Assembly: GCA_002344565.1 (NCBI GenBank) | Contig: DDTZ01000033.1 | Span: forward strand, 1,049 to 24,312 | DNA from: Bdellovibrionaceae bacterium UBA2351 | GTDB taxonomy: Bacteria; Bdellovibrionota; Bdellovibrionia; Bdellovibrionales; Bdellovibrionaceae | Length of the DNA stretch: 23,264 nt | Reading direction: 5' to 3' | Shown: one piece after another, positions 16,471 to 23,264 of the stretch | How the letters are laid out: each line of letters starts with the position of its first letter | How positions within the stretch are numbered: the stretch's first letter is position 1 | Position numbers and translations under genes: made by a program | The notes under the pieces: generated by a model | Seen by the model: the letters and a program-made list of their open reading frames with translations, nothing else | Told to the model about the DNA's origin: nothing | Databases searched by the model: none

Positions 16471-17362
16471 CTTAGCACTAGCTCAATACCCAATTCATTT
16501 CTACAAGTCAGAAGCTGACTGGTTAAAAAACCTAGATAAATGGTTTAGCGAGGCTAAAGATGCTGGTGCTAACCTCCTTTGCTTTCCTGAATATGCATCT
16601 ATGGAACTAGTTTCATTAATTCCAGGCCATGACAAAATGAATGTTAAGGAGCAATTGGTAAATCTACAGCATTTTCACGAGAAATTCCTGACGGCTTTTA
16701 CGGAAATGGCGATAAAATATTCAGTTTATGTCGCTGCCCCGTCCTTCCCAAGACTGATTGGAGAAAAATATTTTAATCGAAGTTATTTTGTCTCCCCAAC
16801 TGGAAACTACGACTTTCAGGACAAAATCCACATGACTAGGTTCGAAGACGACTGGGGTATTTCACCGGGTGAAACCGAACTAAAAATTTTCGAAACAAGT
16901 TTTGGCCGAATTGCCATACAAATTTGCCTGGATATCGAATTTCCATGGGCGAGTAGTCTATTAGCTGGATCAAACGTAAACTTAATTTTAGCACCAAGCT
17001 GTACTGAAACTTTCCATGGGCTAAACAGAGTCCATGTAGGCGCTAGAGCGAGAGCCTTAGAGAATCAAATTTATATAGGAGTTTCCCAAGTGGTTGGTGA
17101 TGCACCTTGGTCACACGCAGTAGACATCAATAACGGCTACGCAGCCTTGTACGGCCCCATAGATACCACTTTTCCAAAGGATGGAATAATCGAATCGGGA
17201 TGCCTAAATCAATTTACCTGGTTAATAACGAAAATTGAGCCATTGAAACTCGAATCTGTTAGAAAAGATGGTCAGGTGTTCAACTTCAAGCTCAGCTCGA
17301 AATATCCTTGGTCTTTATCATCATTAGGTAACCTAATTCTAAAACCTACTAAATTGTTTTAA
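16460..17362 (+). CDS. Nitrilase-superfamily carbon-nitrogen hydrolase
   Basis: A 300-residue enzyme of the nitrilase superfamily, which hydrolyses amides or nitriles using Glu-Lys-Cys. All three are visible: Glu44 in LLCFPEYAS, Lys122 in QDKIHMTRFE, and Cys156 in IQICLDIEFP. The length is near the usual 270-300. It has no signal peptide and is cytoplasmic. The sequence around HMTRFEDDWGISPGE fits the group found with GNAT proteins, as in Bacillus YhcX, where both domains are in one polypeptide. The gene starts inside the GNAT gene (11-bp overlap), so the pair is nearly a fusion. The true substrate is unknown; an omega-amidase-like or acylated amine substrate is only a guess. Confidence 0.92.
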   Translation: MNFNLALAQYPIHFYKSEADWLKNLDKWFSEAKDAGANLLCFPEYASMELVSLIPGHDKMNVKEQLVNLQHFHEKFLTAFTEMAIKYSVYVAAPSFPRLIGEKYFNRSYFVSPTGNYDFQDKIHMTRFEDDWGISPGETELKIFETSFGRIAIQICLDIEFPWASSLLAGSNVNLILAPSCTETFHGLNRVHVGARARALENQIYIGVSQVVGDAPWSHAVDINNGYAALYGPIDTTFPKDGIIESGCLNQFTWLITKIEPLKLESVRKDGQVFNFKLSSKYPWSLSSLGNLILKPTKLF

Positions 17363-17458
17363 ATATCAGTAGTTTCGGCTTATTTATATAGCACAAATCC
17401 AAAACCTTTTACGGTACCAATCTCAAAAATAGGAATACAATACTTTGAGCTTTTCACT

Positions 17459-17557
17459 ATGAATAAATTACCGCTCGTAAATCATATTTTAACCTTCAGC
17501 GAATCAAATTTTCTTGTCGCCCACGCCAAAGAACTAACGAAACAGTTGCGAGCCTAA
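17459..17557 (+). CDS. Possible 32-codon peptide
   Basis: A short open frame in the gap before the kinase operon begins with ATG at 17459 and encodes MNKLPLVNHILTF followed by a charged helical stretch ending KELTKQLRA. No good ribosome-binding site is visible. It could be a small peptide or chance. Confidence 0.15.
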   Translation: MNKLPLVNHILTFSESNFLVAHAKELTKQLRA

Positions 17558-17638
17558 TTTTAGTAGGTACCTTAATACGCAGAGTTAAAGTTAATAGCTT
17601 TATAAGCTCAAATCTATGCTAACGATAAGACTTTCCAA

Positions 17639-17665
17639 TCGACTACAATAAAATTAAATTATAAT
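17639..17665 (+). promoter_or_regulatory. Possible promoter of the kinase operon
   Basis: A perfect TATAAT (17660-17665) with TCGACT (17639-17644, 4/6 match to TTGACA) upstream at a short 15-bp spacing, about 100 bp before the kinase start. Confidence 0.38.
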
Positions 17666-17766
17666 GTCGATCTATAAATTTATACCCCATAATTTTTACA
17701 GAAGCTTCTAAACTCTACAGCCGAAACTTACAAGAAACACTTAAAGTGTGTTACTATCCATCTCGA

Positions 17767-19494
17767 ATGTCTAAATACCCTTTAATTTCAAAAGTAATTC
17801 TAATCCAAGTTCTAATTAGCTTAATAGGCATCTCAATCATTTTAATAAGTGGTCTAACTTTGTTAAAGTCCATTTCGAACCAGAATATTGCTCAATACAA
17901 AATGACTATCAGCCATACTATAGCACCAAACCTAGAGTCGTTTATATCTTGGTATATTTTAAAAATGCCAATCTTGAATGACGAATTCGAAAAACTAAAA
18001 ACAGAACACAAGATCAAGTCGGTTCGAATTGAGCCCGCAAGTATCGCTTTGAAAAAGAAATATGGAACAAATTTTTTAGTCCTACCTGATCTAAATAATA
18101 CACTCGAGAAATCCGCCGACTACTACTTGATCGCGGAAATAGATAATGAAATATTTAGCCTCCAAGGCATTCCTGCTTTCTGGTATATAGCTTTTTTTTC
18201 AATGATAATTGCTTCGATATTAATAATATTATTTTTTTATCGCTCAATTAAAAACCAACTTTTTACAGCTCTTAAACATATCGATGAAACTATTGAATAT
18301 ATACGATTAGGAAGCATTCCAAGTTTTTCTTATCAAACAGAAAATAACGAATTTTCAAGATTTATTGTCGGAATGAAGGCTCTCTATAATTCTACAAAAG
18401 AAATTGAACGTTCAAAATTGTTTTTTGATATAACTCGTCAAGTATCTCACGACATTAGGTCCCCCCTGTCTGCATTAAATATGACCGTCAATGGGATGTC
18501 CGAAACCTTAACAGAAGAAAAAAAAGCCGTAATTAAAAGCTCCATCGAAAGAATTAATGATATCGCCAATGATTTACTTTGGAGATCTAAACAGCCTTTG
18601 TATTCTGAAAAGCCGGATCACACTACCAGTAAAAATCTAAATCATGAACCAATTCTTTCTACGATTAGCTCCATAGTTACCGAAAAGAAAATACAATTTG
18701 AACAAAATAGAAATGTTGAAATCATTTTACGGAAACCTAGTTGCGAAGAGATCTACTCAAAAATATGCGCAGCGAGCTTAAAAAGAATTATTTCAAATAT
18801 AGTGAACAACTCATTTGAAGCGATACAATCCTCACCTAAGGGAACCATTTCTATTTCTATTACCGTCAAAGACGAAATCGAAATTTCTGTTGTAGATAAC
18901 GGTAACGGCATACCGGAAGAGATACTACATCAATTAGGCAAACACGAAATAACTTCGAAAAAGCAAAATAGTATCGAAGGCGGCTCCGGAATCGGGTTAC
19001 TTAACGCCAAGAAATTAATTAATTCATGGAATGGACGTCTAATAATTCAAAGTAATCTTAATTTAGGAACGGAAGTTAAGATCATTATTCCAATTTCCAA
19101 AAGAGAAGCAAAAAAATTGGAGACATCGATTAAATCACAATCTGACAATGCAGATATTGTTCTAATTGATGATGACTTAATTTCCCATATGACCTGGAAT
19201 ATAGCAGCAAAAGGAAGCGGAAAAAAGTTATTAGCAATCGCGGATCCTCATGAATTTTGGAGCTACCTAGGAAACATTAAACAGTCGACTCCTGTTTATA
19301 TCGACTCGAATCTAGGAAATAATTTAAAGGGAGAAGTATTCGCCAAATCAATATATGAAAGGGGTTTCAAAAATATTTTTTTAACCACTGGATTTGATCC
19401 TACTGAATTTTCACACTTAAATTATTTAAAAGGGGTTATTGGAAAAACTCCTCCCAATTTCAATGAACAATACATGGCAAGTGAAAATTTATGA
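17767..19494 (+). CDS. Hybrid sensor histidine kinase with C-terminal receiver
   Basis: A 575-residue membrane kinase. I start it at ATG 17767; GTG 17746 is in frame but adds a poor leader. TM1 is at about residues 8-33, followed by a periplasmic sensor of about 100 residues and TM2 at about 135-158. A linker leads to the H-box RQVSHDIRSPLSAL with the phospho-acceptor His228. The catalytic domain has the N-box NIVNNSFEAI, G1 DNGNGIPEE, and G2 GGSGIGLLNA. A compact receiver follows (about 462-565): acidic IDDD at 467-470, phospho-acceptor Asp513 in YIDSNLG, Thr541 in LTTG, and Lys560 in IGKTPP. All catalytic residues are present, so it should form an internal relay; no output protein is in view. 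It shares ATGA with the next gene. Confidence 0.95.
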   Translation: MSKYPLISKVILIQVLISLIGISIILISGLTLLKSISNQNIAQYKMTISHTIAPNLESFISWYILKMPILNDEFEKLKTEHKIKSVRIEPASIALKKKYGTNFLVLPDLNNTLEKSADYYLIAEIDNEIFSLQGIPAFWYIAFFSMIIASILIILFFYRSIKNQLFTALKHIDETIEYIRLGSIPSFSYQTENNEFSRFIVGMKALYNSTKEIERSKLFFDITRQVSHDIRSPLSALNMTVNGMSETLTEEKKAVIKSSIERINDIANDLLWRSKQPLYSEKPDHTTSKNLNHEPILSTISSIVTEKKIQFEQNRNVEIILRKPSCEEIYSKICAASLKRIISNIVNNSFEAIQSSPKGTISISITVKDEIEISVVDNGNGIPEEILHQLGKHEITSKKQNSIEGGSGIGLLNAKKLINSWNGRLIIQSNLNLGTEVKIIIPISKREAKKLETSIKSQSDNADIVLIDDDLISHMTWNIAAKGSGKKLLAIADPHEFWSYLGNIKQSTPVYIDSNLGNNLKGEVFAKSIYERGFKNIFLTTGFDPTEFSHLNYLKGVIGKTPPNFNEQYMASENL

Positions 19495-20666
19495 ATGATA
19501 AAGCAAAAAAAGTAATCGACATCTGTAGCTTATTTTTGGTTTCTCAGGTTTCAACCCTAATGTCAGAAATGGTCAATAAGCCAGACGCTAAAATATTAAG
19601 CTCTCCAAACTGGAAGCGTATTGTGAATTTTGCAGTTTCAAATGATATTTGCGATTTTGATAGAAGTTTTAATCCAAGAAATATAAGGCCCGTACCTAAA
19701 CTAATAACTATAGCGAAGCTAATTCAAGACTTCTTTGAAGATCGAATTGTATCCATCGATAATAACTATATTGCCGAGATCATCGATAAAAATTGCGACC
19801 AACCTTTTGAGCTGATTGACGACCAAATTTCAATTAAAAAAGATTGGCAATTTGTCTTTGATGAACATTCTGAACACGGTATATTTCAATGGTTAAAAAA
19901 TTTTTTCCGTGTTTCAATCAAATTTTATACGCCAAAAAATTTAAAGCACGCCATTATAAATGGCGGTCCGATCTGGAAACAAGTTTTTGGTGAAAATGTT
20001 CGAGAACTATTTGATCTAAAAAAATTTGATTCCGATCTTTTTTTGAGCGTGATGCGAGCTATGCACCAATCAAATTCTAAAGAATCTGAAACACTTGTTG
20101 AAATTCTTAAAGAATACGCGTGTAAAAATATTTTAGACGTGGGTGGCGCTACAGGTGCCTTTTCCCGGGCCTTCTCAAAAGCCAATCCCAGCTCCGAAGT
20201 GTCGGTATATGAAAAGAATGATACACTAACCTTAGTTAAAAGTATTGCCCGTGAGCTTTCTCTTCAAGAACCGGAAAATTTTAAATATATTTCCGGGGAC
20301 TTTTTTGATTCCTCTATTCAAGACGGACTTTTCGGGATTCCTAGCGAGGCGAGATACGACTTAATTATTTTAGGCTGGATACTCCACGACTGGTCGGATG
20401 AGGAATGTGTAAAAATTTTGGGAAAGGTAGTTTTCCACTTGAAAAAGGAAGGAGTTGTTCTGTTGCTAGAAAAACCCCTATCACCTGAAGGCCTAGGTCC
20501 CGCAACGACACTTGATTTAACTATGCTTTTTCAAACTGGCGGAAAAGAAAGAACGTTATCTGAATACCTAGAAATTGGAAACGCGTGCGGTCTAAAATTC
20601 AAATCATATCATCAAACAAACTCGAGAAGAGATTTAATCTTTTTAGAAAACTATGAAAAATCTTAA
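19491..20666 (+). CDS. COMT-type SAM-dependent O-methyltransferase
   Basis: A 391-residue class I methyltransferase of the Methyltransf_2 family, which includes plant caffeate and flavonoid OMTs, hydroxyindole OMT and bacterial relatives. The SAM site NILDVGGATGAF is at about residues 213-224. WILHDWSDEECVKIL at about 296-310 carries His299, the position of the catalytic base that deprotonates the phenolic hydroxyl. LLLEKPLSPEG and LDLTMLFQTGGKERT follow, as in the family. The N-terminal region of about 170 residues, normally the dimer and substrate lid, is divergent except for GGPIWKQVFG, so the substrate cannot be read. It starts in the ATGA of the kinase stop and overlaps the hydroxylase gene by 14 bp, suggesting that it methylates a product of that enzyme. 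Confidence 0.9.
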   Translation: MNDKAKKVIDICSLFLVSQVSTLMSEMVNKPDAKILSSPNWKRIVNFAVSNDICDFDRSFNPRNIRPVPKLITIAKLIQDFFEDRIVSIDNNYIAEIIDKNCDQPFELIDDQISIKKDWQFVFDEHSEHGIFQWLKNFFRVSIKFYTPKNLKHAIINGGPIWKQVFGENVRELFDLKKFDSDLFLSVMRAMHQSNSKESETLVEILKEYACKNILDVGGATGAFSRAFSKANPSSEVSVYEKNDTLTLVKSIARELSLQEPENFKYISGDFFDSSIQDGLFGIPSEARYDLIILGWILHDWSDEECVKILGKVVFHLKKEGVVLLLEKPLSPEGLGPATTLDLTMLFQTGGKERTLSEYLEIGNACGLKFKSYHQTNSRRDLIFLENYEKS

Positions 20667-21666
20667 TTACATAAATTTCGACAAAAGTGATAGTGAACTA
20701 TGGAGGCATTTAAGCCAGCGAAGTCTAAAATATTTGCAATCGCATGGCGCAAGCGAAATTTGCGAGGGAGTAAAGTCGCTTGGTTTAGATTCAGGGGATC
20801 TACCAAGTTTGGATGACCTGGATTCTAAACTCTCTAAATTGGGTTGGTCAGTCACTCCTGTGGACGGGTTTGTGTCTTCTAAAATATTTTTAGAGTGCTT
20901 ATCTCAACAATGTTTACCCATTTCAGTAAAAATGCGATCTTGGGACGAAATGGAATTCTCGGCCGCACCTGACTATTTTCACGAGGCTTTTGGCCACGTT
21001 TCAATGCTCGGTAACTCTGACGTTAGGACTTTTCTTAAAAGATACGGGGAAGTTGGTCTAAAATGTTTTTCATTTGAAACTGACGATATATACCTACAGG
21101 GTTTATCTGAAAATATTCTATTTAGAAAAAAACAGCCCCAAACTACTACACCAATAATTGTTAATTTACCAAACGATGAAATCAGCGAACTAATTCAGCT
21201 AACTCGGATAGGATGGTGGACTTTCGAAACAGGGCTGATCCTGCAAGAAGGTAAATTGAAGGCTTGGGGTGCAGCACTTTTATCATCTCCATCGGAATTA
21301 TTACGTTTTGGTAATATGCCTACCTTTCCTTTATCTTTAGATTGTGCTTGGAAGCATTTCGATCCTTCAACCTATCAACTCGAGTATCACTATATAGAAT
21401 CGTTTTCAGAAGCCCTTTCGCTTTTAGATAAATTCGAGAAAACCCTCGCAGTGAATATCGGTGGCTACCACGCTTGTCATATGGCTCTAAGTTCTAAGTC
21501 TCACTGTAGAATAAGATCACGACAAAAAGAAACATTCATTGGTAAAATTGTTAAACTTAATCACAAGATGGTCACAATTAAGCTTGAAGAGCTTAATAAT
21601 TTGAATTCGACAGTCAAAATTAATATTGAAGATATCTCTGGAATAGAACCGCTAGGAAAGCTTTGA
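20653..21666 (+). CDS. Aromatic amino acid hydroxylase-like non-haem iron oxygenase
   Basis: A 337-residue protein of the biopterin-dependent aromatic amino acid hydroxylase family (Phe, Tyr and Trp hydroxylases). The iron ligands are clear: His110 and His115 in PDYFHEAFGHVSML, and Glu192 in GWWTFETGLI; KAWGAALLSSPSELLRF follows, as in phenylalanine hydroxylase. The gap between the second His and the Glu is 77 residues, against about 40 in human or Chromobacterium enzymes, so an extra segment of about 37 residues lies near 130-170. I recall such an insert in the longer bacterial forms found in Bacteroidota. The last 70 residues are beta-rich and unassigned. The substrate (Phe, Tyr or Trp) cannot be read. 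It overlaps the OMT gene and directly abuts the exporter gene. Confidence 0.9.
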   Translation: MKNLNYINFDKSDSELWRHLSQRSLKYLQSHGASEICEGVKSLGLDSGDLPSLDDLDSKLSKLGWSVTPVDGFVSSKIFLECLSQQCLPISVKMRSWDEMEFSAAPDYFHEAFGHVSMLGNSDVRTFLKRYGEVGLKCFSFETDDIYLQGLSENILFRKKQPQTTTPIIVNLPNDEISELIQLTRIGWWTFETGLILQEGKLKAWGAALLSSPSELLRFGNMPTFPLSLDCAWKHFDPSTYQLEYHYIESFSEALSLLDKFEKTLAVNIGGYHACHMALSSKSHCRIRSRQKETFIGKIVKLNHKMVTIKLEELNNLNSTVKINIEDISGIEPLGKL

Positions 21667-22290
21667 ATGTCCGATCTGATTCCGCTCATTTTAATACATG
21701 TACTCTCTCTAATCTCGCCTGGACCGGACGTTTTTTATGTTTTAAACGCTTCATCGCGCTCTCTACGAGAAGGAATACTTTCTGGCTTTGGCATTTTTCT
21801 AGGCAACTTTGTACTAGTATTTTTAGTTTTGGCTTTGGGTTCTCATATTCTGAATTATACCCCAAGCATATTCCCGTTTCTAAAAGTATTGGGTGCTTTT
21901 TACCTAGTATTTGTAGGAATCCGGATAATCCAATCTACATATTCAAGCTGGGACATGACCGAAATACCAACGCCAAATGAGGAAAAGTCTGAGACTCGTT
22001 CGAAGATTTTGGTTTTGAAATCTTGTGGCATGTGTATCTCAAACCCTAAAGCAGTTTTATATTTTACAAGTTTTCTACCTCCTTATCTTTTTAAAGAAGG
22101 CCATATATTTTGGTTAGGAGCGACCCTAGTGCTACTATTAGGCTTATTTTGGTTTTTATTAATTGCTGTTGTAGGAAACAAGATTTTTTCCTATTTAACG
22201 AAGAGGAAAAAGGACTTTGTTAATTTGATGTTCGGTGCAGTCCTAATTGCTTTTAGCTTATCTTTAATTTTAAGCGGGATGGATATTTGA
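21667..22290 (+). CDS. LysE/RhtB-family amino acid exporter
   Basis: A 207-residue inner-membrane protein with about six hydrophobic segments and the family motif SPGPD at residues 17-21 near the start of the first segment. The length matches RhtB/LysE proteins (about 200-215), which export amino acids and derivatives such as homoserine, threonine and leucine by proton exchange. A second landmark is the conserved SNPKAVLYF in the middle. The gene starts directly after the hydroxylase stop and its own TGA shares an A with the next ATG, so it is coupled to both neighbours. In this setting it most likely exports the product of the two biosynthetic genes; this is inference. Confidence 0.93.
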   Translation: MSDLIPLILIHVLSLISPGPDVFYVLNASSRSLREGILSGFGIFLGNFVLVFLVLALGSHILNYTPSIFPFLKVLGAFYLVFVGIRIIQSTYSSWDMTEIPTPNEEKSETRSKILVLKSCGMCISNPKAVLYFTSFLPPYLFKEGHIFWLGATLVLLLGLFWFLLIAVVGNKIFSYLTKRKKDFVNLMFGAVLIAFSLSLILSGMDI

Positions 22291-23264
22291 TGAAATACAT
22301 TTTTTTCCTTTTTATTTCTAATAGCTTTGCTTATTCTTCTACCCAATTTATTGCTTGGGGAGGAACAAACTCAATCGTAAAACCCCAAATTCGGGAGAAT
22401 TTCTTAACAGGATTTCAGCTTGGTTTTGAATCTGAGTTCGGAAGAGGAAGCTTCGAAAAATACATTAAAACCTACTCCGATGAGAGCGATTCTAAGACAA
22501 GTGCTATAAAAATTGCTAAAAAAGCGATTGATGACGGTGCCATCGGATTAATTGGCTTTCCCGGAAGTCATGATGCCCTTTTAGTAGGTGATGTCGCGAG
22601 AGAAAAATCGATTTTGTCTATTTCTCCTGGATGCAATCACGAGGACTTAGGAAAATTTGGTTTTTTTGTTCACTCAACTGGACATTCAGGAACTCATGAG
22701 ATCGACTCAAGTTTGTGGTTTATACAAAAATATTTCAAGGGTATAGGATTAGTAATTGTAAACCCGAGGGCTGCAGCATCTTTTAATATGGGTGAACTTT
22801 TTAAGAAAAAATCTGAAAAAGAAATATTTCAAGTTAATTTAAATGATAAACTACAGCTTCCGGAATCAACTATTTCCGATCTGAAAAATGGAGTGTTTAA
22901 ATATATAGTATTTACTCCGTACCCCGACGACTTAAGTCAGGTAACAAAGCAGCTAACCGATAGTAATATAGACCTTCCCACTTTGGCAGGTTCGGCTTGG
23001 GGGACCGTAGATTCTGATGTAATGAGAAGATATGTTGTTAGCAAGAAAAAACCATTTTACATGATGACTTCGTGGAACGCTAAAAGTACTCACGGAAAAA
23101 ATTTTATCAAAAAATATAAAAAAAGTTTTGCTAAAGAGCCTTCGGCTGATAGCGCTTATGGATATGACCTTGGAGTGATAGTTGCTCAATTACTTAAGAA
23201 TAGTAAAACTCCGTATACCAAGGAATCATTTTCTCATTCTCTAAAAGAAAAAAATTGTTTCAGC
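22290..23264 (+). CDS. ABC-type periplasmic amino-acid/amide-binding protein, 5' part
   Basis: This gene begins at ATG 22290 (1-bp overlap with the exporter stop) and stays open to the last base, so 325 codons are visible and the 3' end is outside. It has a short signal peptide (MKYIFFLFISNSFA). The mature part fits the type I periplasmic-binding fold of LivJ and amide/urea-binding proteins (Peripla_BP_6): FLTGFQLGFE near the start, IKIAKKAIDDGAIGLIGFPG, AREKSILSISPG, VFTPYPDDLSQVTKQ for the second lobe, and SADSAYGYDLGVIVAQLL near the end. Such proteins deliver ligands to ABC permeases or present them to membrane sensors, as LuxP does for LuxQ. No permease is visible in this window. The gene's place suggests that it binds the operon's product or its precursor. 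Confidence 0.88.
   Translation, partial: MKYIFFLFISNSFAYSSTQFIAWGGTNSIVKPQIRENFLTGFQLGFESEFGRGSFEKYIKTYSDESDSKTSAIKIAKKAIDDGAIGLIGFPGSHDALLVGDVAREKSILSISPGCNHEDLGKFGFFVHSTGHSGTHEIDSSLWFIQKYFKGIGLVIVNPRAAASFNMGELFKKKSEKEIFQVNLNDKLQLPESTISDLKNGVFKYIVFTPYPDDLSQVTKQLTDSNIDLPTLAGSAWGTVDSDVMRRYVVSKKKPFYMMTSWNAKSTHGKNFIKKYKKSFAKEPSADSAYGYDLGVIVAQLLKNSKTPYTKESFSHSLKEKNCFS

Larger units (their letters stand above)
17363..17766. other. Intergenic region before the signalling operon
   Basis: A 404-bp AT-rich gap holding the likely promoter and two palindromes: TATAAATTTATA (17673-17684), just after the proposed -10 box, and ACACTT-A-AAGTGT (17737-17749), 18 bp before the kinase ATG. No clear terminator for the nitrilase gene is seen, so partial read-through into the next operon is possible. 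Confidence 0.4.

Noticed and set aside
15856..21666. A melatonin-like pathway: aromatic hydroxylase, GNAT acetyltransferase and COMT/HIOMT-type methyltransferase within 6 kb
   Set aside because: The aromatic amino acid decarboxylase is missing, the GNAT lies in a separate operon and resembles nitrilase-linked GNATs rather than serotonin acetyltransferase, and the substrates of the hydroxylase and methyltransferase cannot be read.
21663..21980. Overlapping frame inside the exporter gene
   Set aside because: The other frame encodes a clear LysE-family protein; this one has no recognisable content.
15400..23264. Horizontal transfer of the right-hand part, which looks more AT-rich than the srkA region
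   Set aside because: The impression is by eye only; no mobile element, integrase, tRNA or flanking repeat is visible. A GC and codon-usage scan would decide it.

Overview
The window reads as chromosome of a low-GC Gram-negative bacterium. My best guess is a Bdellovibrio-like member of Bdellovibrionota. The reasons are the many signal-peptide proteins of no known family, an outer-membrane-type protein, a chemoreceptor, a hybrid histidine kinase with a very compact receiver, and a eukaryote-like NADP isocitrate dehydrogenase. This is inference from gene character; there is no rRNA or marker gene to prove it. I recognised no insertion sequence, integrase, tRNA, rRNA or CRISPR array.

Layout. Bases 1-3088 (+): the 3' end of an outer-membrane-type protein overlapping a lipoprotein, then two small secreted proteins. 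Bases 3124-5372: a YgjP-like metallopeptidase (-) divergent from an SrkA-type kinase (+), which converges with a small secreted protein (-) leaving only 2 bp between stop codons. Bases 5559-7735 (+): isocitrate dehydrogenase with a textbook terminator, a short membrane-anchored PDZ protein like the end of GspC, then an intergenic stretch ending in a strong terminator that may encode a small RNA. Bases 7734-15081 (-): a Cache-type chemoreceptor, a membrane class III cyclase-like protein with altered active-site residues, a large Cys-rich/low-complexity secreted protein, an atypical SDR and a secreted trypsin-like protease.

Bases 15458-17362 (+): a tight three-gene unit of SnoaL/NTF2-like protein, GNAT acetyltransferase and nitrilase-superfamily amidase, each overlapping the next.

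Bases 17767-23264 (+): the most interesting part. Five genes overlap or abut by 0-14 bp: hybrid sensor kinase, COMT-type O-methyltransferase, non-haem iron aromatic amino acid hydroxylase, LysE/RhtB exporter, and an ABC-type periplasmic amino-acid/amide-binding protein that runs off the end of the window. This order suggests one operon that makes a hydroxylated and methylated aromatic amino-acid derivative, exports it, and possibly senses it again. That would be a candidate small-molecule signalling system; the assignment is inference from domains and gene order.
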